This document shows positions 60,286-64,000 of a stretch of DNA of 64,000 nucleotides, piece by piece (the first letter of the stretch is position 1; every line of letters starts with the position of its first letter). The DNA is from Alviniconcha marisindica. Lineage: Eukaryota; Mollusca; Gastropoda; Provannidae. A program made the position numbers and the translations under genes. The DNA lies in contig JABMCL010002476.1 of assembly GCA_018857735.1 (NCBI GenBank), forward strand, positions 227,501-291,500. Direction: 5' to 3'. The notes below the pieces were generated by a model, which was not told the origin of the DNA, made no database searches, and saw nothing but the letters and a program-made list of their open reading frames with translations.

Positions 60286-63165
60286 ATTTAAAGGAGCATG
60301 AAAGCAAAGATACAGGTTGGTAGAAAAGTAAGGTTAAAAATATCTAGATTACTTTTCAGATTTACATTCTGTATTTTAGTTTTTATTCTAGTGACAGTTT
60401 ATTGCAGAGATCAATCTTAAATATGGCCATGAATTATGGCATGGTTATTCTGACAAGAATATTAATTGCAATGTTTTTGTAAGACTGAAGACTCATTTCA
60501 TTAAGGACATCAGTTGTTCATGAAGTGCAGAATGTGTTTGATCTCTTCAGGCAATGGAATCTTCATTCAGAGTGCAGTGGGAATGACCCTGATCAACACA
60601 ACCAGGATCACTGAAAACTGGGGTGATGGGATCAAGTTCTACATCAGCAATCTCACCATCCATGATTTCCGCAAAAACTTCACATTTGACTCTGGCTTCT
60701 GCTTCCGACCAGACAGCTCCAATCAGATCTACCCAGTGTTCCAGCACTTGGATGCTGTCAGTTCCAATGGGCGGAGAGTTACAGGATCTTACTGTGCCAG
60801 GGTAAGCCATGTGTCATAGCAGAAATATTAGGAACATGCTTTTCAGTAGTTTTTTAGCTGAAGTGTGATTTTTTAAAGCCTGCCATTGCTGCATAGGGAA
60901 GGATTACAAAAACAAATTGTGTATGTTTTTTTTTTGTATTTTTTTTTTTTTGATTGGATTGCTAAATTAAATGATAAGTTAATTTGTTGTTGTGCATGGC
61001 ATTGTGTGATACAATGCAGTGATAGTTTTGTTTTGGGAGGAGGGTTGTTTTCCTGTTGTTTTGTGGAATGACCACCATGTTAAACACTTACGACTTCTAC
61101 TGGTGGTGATGTACAGCTTCATGTCCTCTGATGTCGATTGACATATTAGGGACAAACTGTGACCAGTGCTGAAGCATGGTTCAATGTTGCTTTACGTCCA
61201 CAGAAACCGTAAGGCTCGTTAGGAAGGAAAGCCCAGGACGGCCACCTCGACTTTCACACAGCTCCTGAACTCTGCTATTTCTACTGGGGATGTTTGCCCA
61301 GATATAGCTGTCATGGTTGACTGGGTGTTAGAAATCCATAATCTGTCTACTAGGGATGTGCAGAAGGGGTCAGTTAGTTGACTGCATGTGTTTGACTAAA
61401 TCAGTGATTTAATTGATTAATGAATCAATGGGAAAACCAACTAACTTGGGCTCAATTCATTAGGCAGGTCATCATGTCATGATGAGCAAAGATTAAAAAC
61501 TAGTGGAAATAATGTCAGCCAGTACATTACTACAACATACTTTAAATGTGTGGATGGCAGGCTTAGTCAGATAGAGGTGTAGGTGGTAGGGGGGTGTTGA
61601 AATACCGAAACCAGTACAGTGCGTTTTGTTCAGATTCACTGCCAGTGTGACATTTTTACATATTTGTATGGTCTTTGAAGATATTGGAAAAACTGTGGCG
61701 CCTGGAGATGACATATTTGGCCATGGTCTTAGATAGTTTGTGAATTGCTTGATACGGGTCAGTGCATAATCTGCCAAAGGGGGATTCAGGGGAAGACAAC
61801 AACAACAACAAAAGAGGCCAAATGATGGATGACTGGTTCAGAATTGTGTGTTGTAAGTGTTCAAATTGTGGTTTTAACAAAGTTGTAACTTCAGGTCTTG
61901 GAAAATAATTTTTCACTTTTGAAAAAGTCTGAAAAAAGTTTGGGTATTTTGAAGTTAAAATCCTGGATGAATCACATATATACTTAATGACCCCAAATCC
62001 TGGATGACCCCAGATCCTTCATAACCACACTTGTTCAGTTCTTGTGCCTCCCTCATCACAAATCAAAAGAGAAATCATTAATTTTTGTTAAAAAAATGTT
62101 AGGATGTATTTGGGCAGGTTCCATCAGTTCCCCCCCCCCCCCTTTAATCATTCCACAAGGGGTAAAACAAACAAAAACAAAACAAAAAACACACATAAAG
62201 TTAAGAGACCAATACAACAAACACAACACCACCAACAAAAGTCTTACTTTAACCATAGTATAGTTATGAATATAGAACAATTGTAACTTCATCATAAAAT
62301 AGTAATGAAGTTAAGATCACATACTTGTAAAACAATTAATTAAAATATCACACACAGCAATTAAAACAATATCCCCCCCCCCCCCCACATATATATACAC
62401 ATACACACACACACCATGGCACAGTCACACACACACACACCCACACACATGCACGCACTGTATCACACACACACACACACACACCGTGGCACAATCACAC
62501 ACACACGCACACGTGCACACACACACTTCATGTATCCATGTGCACTTCATGTGTTGTTTAAAAGGCGTACTGTGACTGGCATAAAAGAGTTCTTAAATCT
62601 ATTTGGCTTACAATTTTTTTTATTTATTTTTATGGCTCTTGTTGAGCAGCTAGGAGGTGAAAGTTGGTAGTGGTGTGTGCAGCTTGCTGCTGTATGGCAC
62701 TGTGTTTTTATAACATTTTGGATTTTTTCCATCCATTCCTTTTTTTATATATTTCTTTAATTTGGTATTGAAAAATTAGATGGAACGGTAGTGATGGACC
62801 TTTTTCTCTCAAAATTATTGTGATCTGGCAGTCACTTCATCTTCTTCCCCCTTAGTTAAAACATTCATGGTAATGTTATATTTATCATCAGACCTTTTCC
62901 ACCACGAAAGGCAAGAGCGTCAACCTCCACTTCCTGCTCATGGAGAGAGATCCTGAGGCTACAGGCAAGCTGATAGTGAAGGAAGGCCAGTTTGGGTTCG
63001 GTCGGCTGATCGGGGAGTATGAGGTGTCCAACGGATCATTTCCACAGTCTGTGCGCACACAGTCCTCAACAATGTGGATCAAATTTGAATTTCAACTGCC
63101 ACGAGGGGAGTGCAAGACGTTTCCACCATGTCTTCGGTTCCTGTTGAGATTGTCAGCAAATGATG
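53094..63165 (+). CDS. bark: Protein bark beetle-like (Anakonda), first 7 exons, partial
   Basis: Bark/Anakonda is a large single-pass protein of tricellular septate junctions in Drosophila. Exons: 53094-53447, 54477-54655, 55638-55828, 59087-59282, 59832-59998, 60551-60801, 62892-63165, then a GTGAGT donor; the gene runs off the window. Phase is kept, with 537 aa visible of an expected roughly 3000. Domains in order: signal peptide 1-18 (MMLLLVALTLTIPCTWA); start of a beta-helix (CLWIEPGSILRFGPGFGIIV, about 95-115); an SRCR domain at about 155-255 (GRLDLLYEGKWRAIC, VTCRHLGF, GCTGNENSLFSC, HICDGQQVVGFEC); parallel beta-helix segments at about 255-440 (NGIFIQSAVGMTLINTTRIT, NWGDGIKF); and a CUB-like region from about 447 (SVNLHFLLMERD). 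N-glycosylation sequons are frequent. An in-frame ATG at 52950 would add 48 residues ahead of the hydrophobic stretch, so the start is uncertain. Confidence 0.85.
54268..54321. repeat. (TA)n microsatellite
   Basis: About 26 TA units in the first Bark-like intron. Confidence 0.97.
54690..54726. repeat. (TG)n microsatellite
   Basis: About 17 TG units just after the exon 2 donor. Confidence 0.97.
56163..58255. repeat. 59-bp minisatellite, about 35 copies, Bark-like intron 3
   Basis: The unit comprises 'gaaatatgaaaacttgccct', 'gagaaaggggtagtccttga' and 'caaggggtttgttttcact'. Most copies are identical by eye. Variants are 'aagaacaaatggaaaac' starts (three to four copies), single-base losses in 'gacaagggg', and a cluster of odd units at 57290-57440. 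The array is bounded by Bark-like exons 3 and 4. Confidence 0.98.
58345..58400. repeat. Fragment resembling family A/B interspersed repeats
   Basis: 'gtaagtaaacatggtgctta' then 'acatccacagaaatcataag', a mixture of the family-A start and the family-B 'tccacagaaa' block. Confidence 0.45.
58500..58662 (-). repeat. tRNA-derived SINE (minus)
   Basis: The minus-strand head reads 'gagctggtttggcctagctg' (box A-like) and 'ctcggcttgaatcc' (box B-like, GGCTTGAATCC), spaced as in a tRNA. Confidence 0.6.
58675..58995. repeat. Degenerate about 18-bp repeat, about 17 copies
   Basis: 'ggtggtctttcatcagg' and relatives ('gttgtctgtcatcagg', 'ggatgctctttcatca') repeated without a strict period. Located between the 59-bp array and exon 4. 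Confidence 0.85.
59540..59603 (+). repeat. Retroposon tail-like segment
   Basis: 'cagcactttgagccttggga' followed by 'taggtgctttacaaatgtcc' and (ATT)n-like sequence, similar to the tails at 8275-8337 and 35610-35672. Confidence 0.45.
60119..60286. repeat. (TG)n/(GACA)n compound microsatellite
   Basis: Two long TG runs flank GACA repeats in Bark-like intron 5. Confidence 0.97.
61115..61275 (-). repeat. Interspersed repeat, family B (copy 5, long)
   Basis: Minus-strand match to 43884-44060 over its whole length ('cggccacctcgactttcaca', 'gctttacgtccacagaaacc'). Located in Bark-like intron 6. Confidence 0.75.
61276..62370. other. Bark-like intron 6, nothing else recognised
   Basis: No supported ORF; a C run lies at 62130-62142. 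Confidence 0.5.
62371..62528. repeat. (AC)n-rich microsatellite region with poly-C
   Basis: A C run at 62372-62385 is followed by interrupted AC blocks to 62525. Confidence 0.93.
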
Positions 63166-64000
63166 GTGAGTAGATCAAATGATATTCATTAGCAAATGGA
63201 GTTTATGTGTGAGGAGATTATATCATTGGTATTGGGCGGTTCAGTGAAGCTGGTTTGCACAAGTGAATGCCCTTTGTAATCTTTCATGCAAGAAGTCGCG
63301 AGAGGTCACAGCGTCACTTGTGTATAACAGTGGAAGTTGAACCTAGAATTGCAATGCAGTACAAATGCCACCACTGATGTAGTTGCAAAAATTACTGGGG
63401 AAAGGGGATGGAGGGTGGAAAAAAGTGTCTTTGCATTGTTTTTTGGCTGACCAGAAGATCGTGATTTTGTTTTGGGGCATCCTATAGCACAGGCAACAAG
63501 TTACTGCTTTTTGCCAGCCACATTCTGACTACAGGCCTCCAAAAATGCCTTTAAAATTGGCAGTGTAAAATTCGCAAATTCACTGTCACCGCCTTCCATT
63601 GAGAAGAAAGTCCACACCGGAAGTAAAAGCAGCCAAAGGACTTCAGCGATGCCAGGCAAAAGTCAAGGGAGTTAACAACCCCGCCTGAATCGCCCAATAG
63701 CAGGGCTCCCAGTACCTCACAAAAGTGCACCCCTGAAGCACTAAAACTGGAAAAGTCACACTGAACTTTCATGCTGTTGATTAAAAACAAGTTTTTTAGT
63801 TGTTGTTTTACCTGTGCCATGGCTGTATGTGCAGGTGTCACGGATATGTCGCAGAGACACAAAATGAGTTCTTTTTGCATTAAGGACTGGACACACACTC
63901 ACATTCCATTTTCAAATTAAAACTGTTGATTAAAGCTTTTTTTTTTACTTGCATTCATGAAGAGGTTTTGTGTGTGCATTCATGAAGAGGTGGGGTCATA
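63166..64000. other. Start of the next Bark-like intron
   Basis: It follows the GTGAGT donor at 63166. No further exon with acceptor and matching phase is seen. A minus-strand ORF of 115 codons (63551-63898) with unusually even composition is unassigned and may be a dispersed element. 'cattcatgaagaggt' is duplicated at the right edge. Confidence 0.45.

Overview
The window looks like nuclear DNA of an animal, most likely a gastropod mollusc. Its genes have many small exons with GT-AG introns. Their best family matches are metazoan DCAF5 and HAAO and a Bark-beetle-type septate-junction receptor. The intergenic and intronic DNA is full of microsatellites, minisatellites, tRNA-headed SINE-like repeats and TTAA-flanked DNA transposon remnants. 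The taxon is inferred from gene families and repeat style, not proven.

Layout. (1) 1-11.65 kb has no recognisable exon. It is T-rich on the + strand and ends in a good + strand poly(A) signal (11613), so it is probably the 3' UTR or terminal introns of an unseen + strand gene entering from the left. (2) 11.7-18.97 kb is A-rich on + and lies downstream of HAAO; it holds several tandem arrays, a palindrome cluster and an unassigned ORF. (3) 18970-33125, minus strand: complete 10-exon HAAO (3-hydroxyanthranilate 3,4-dioxygenase, kynurenine pathway, 313 aa). Its introns contain a piggyBac-like MITE, a decayed LINE RNase H fragment, several minisatellites, a large foldback hairpin and a Kolobok-like element carrying a THAP-domain ORF. 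(4) 33.1-39.8 kb: intergenic, with a SINE, a LINE-like tail and two minisatellites. (5) 39818-50985, minus strand: complete 9-exon DCAF5 (WD40 substrate receptor of CUL4-DDB1 ubiquitin ligase, about 831 aa). (6) 51.0-53.1 kb: short divergent intergenic region. (7) 53094 to beyond the right edge, plus strand: first seven exons (about 537 aa) of a Bark-beetle-like secreted or membrane protein (signal peptide, beta-helix start, SRCR, beta-helix, CUB-like); its third intron holds a homogeneous array of 59-bp repeats about 2.1 kb long.

The three genes have unrelated jobs (tryptophan catabolism, ubiquitination, epithelial junctions) and nothing suggests co-operation beyond the head-to-head placement of DCAF5 and the Bark-like gene. 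I found no prokaryote-style system, CRISPR array or gene cluster. The most noteworthy structure is at HAAO exon 4: its 3' splice site and the first coding bases are copied in a 39-bp tandem array whose upstream acceptors would each add an in-frame stop codon. All exon borders were read by eye from splice consensus, reading phase and family similarity.
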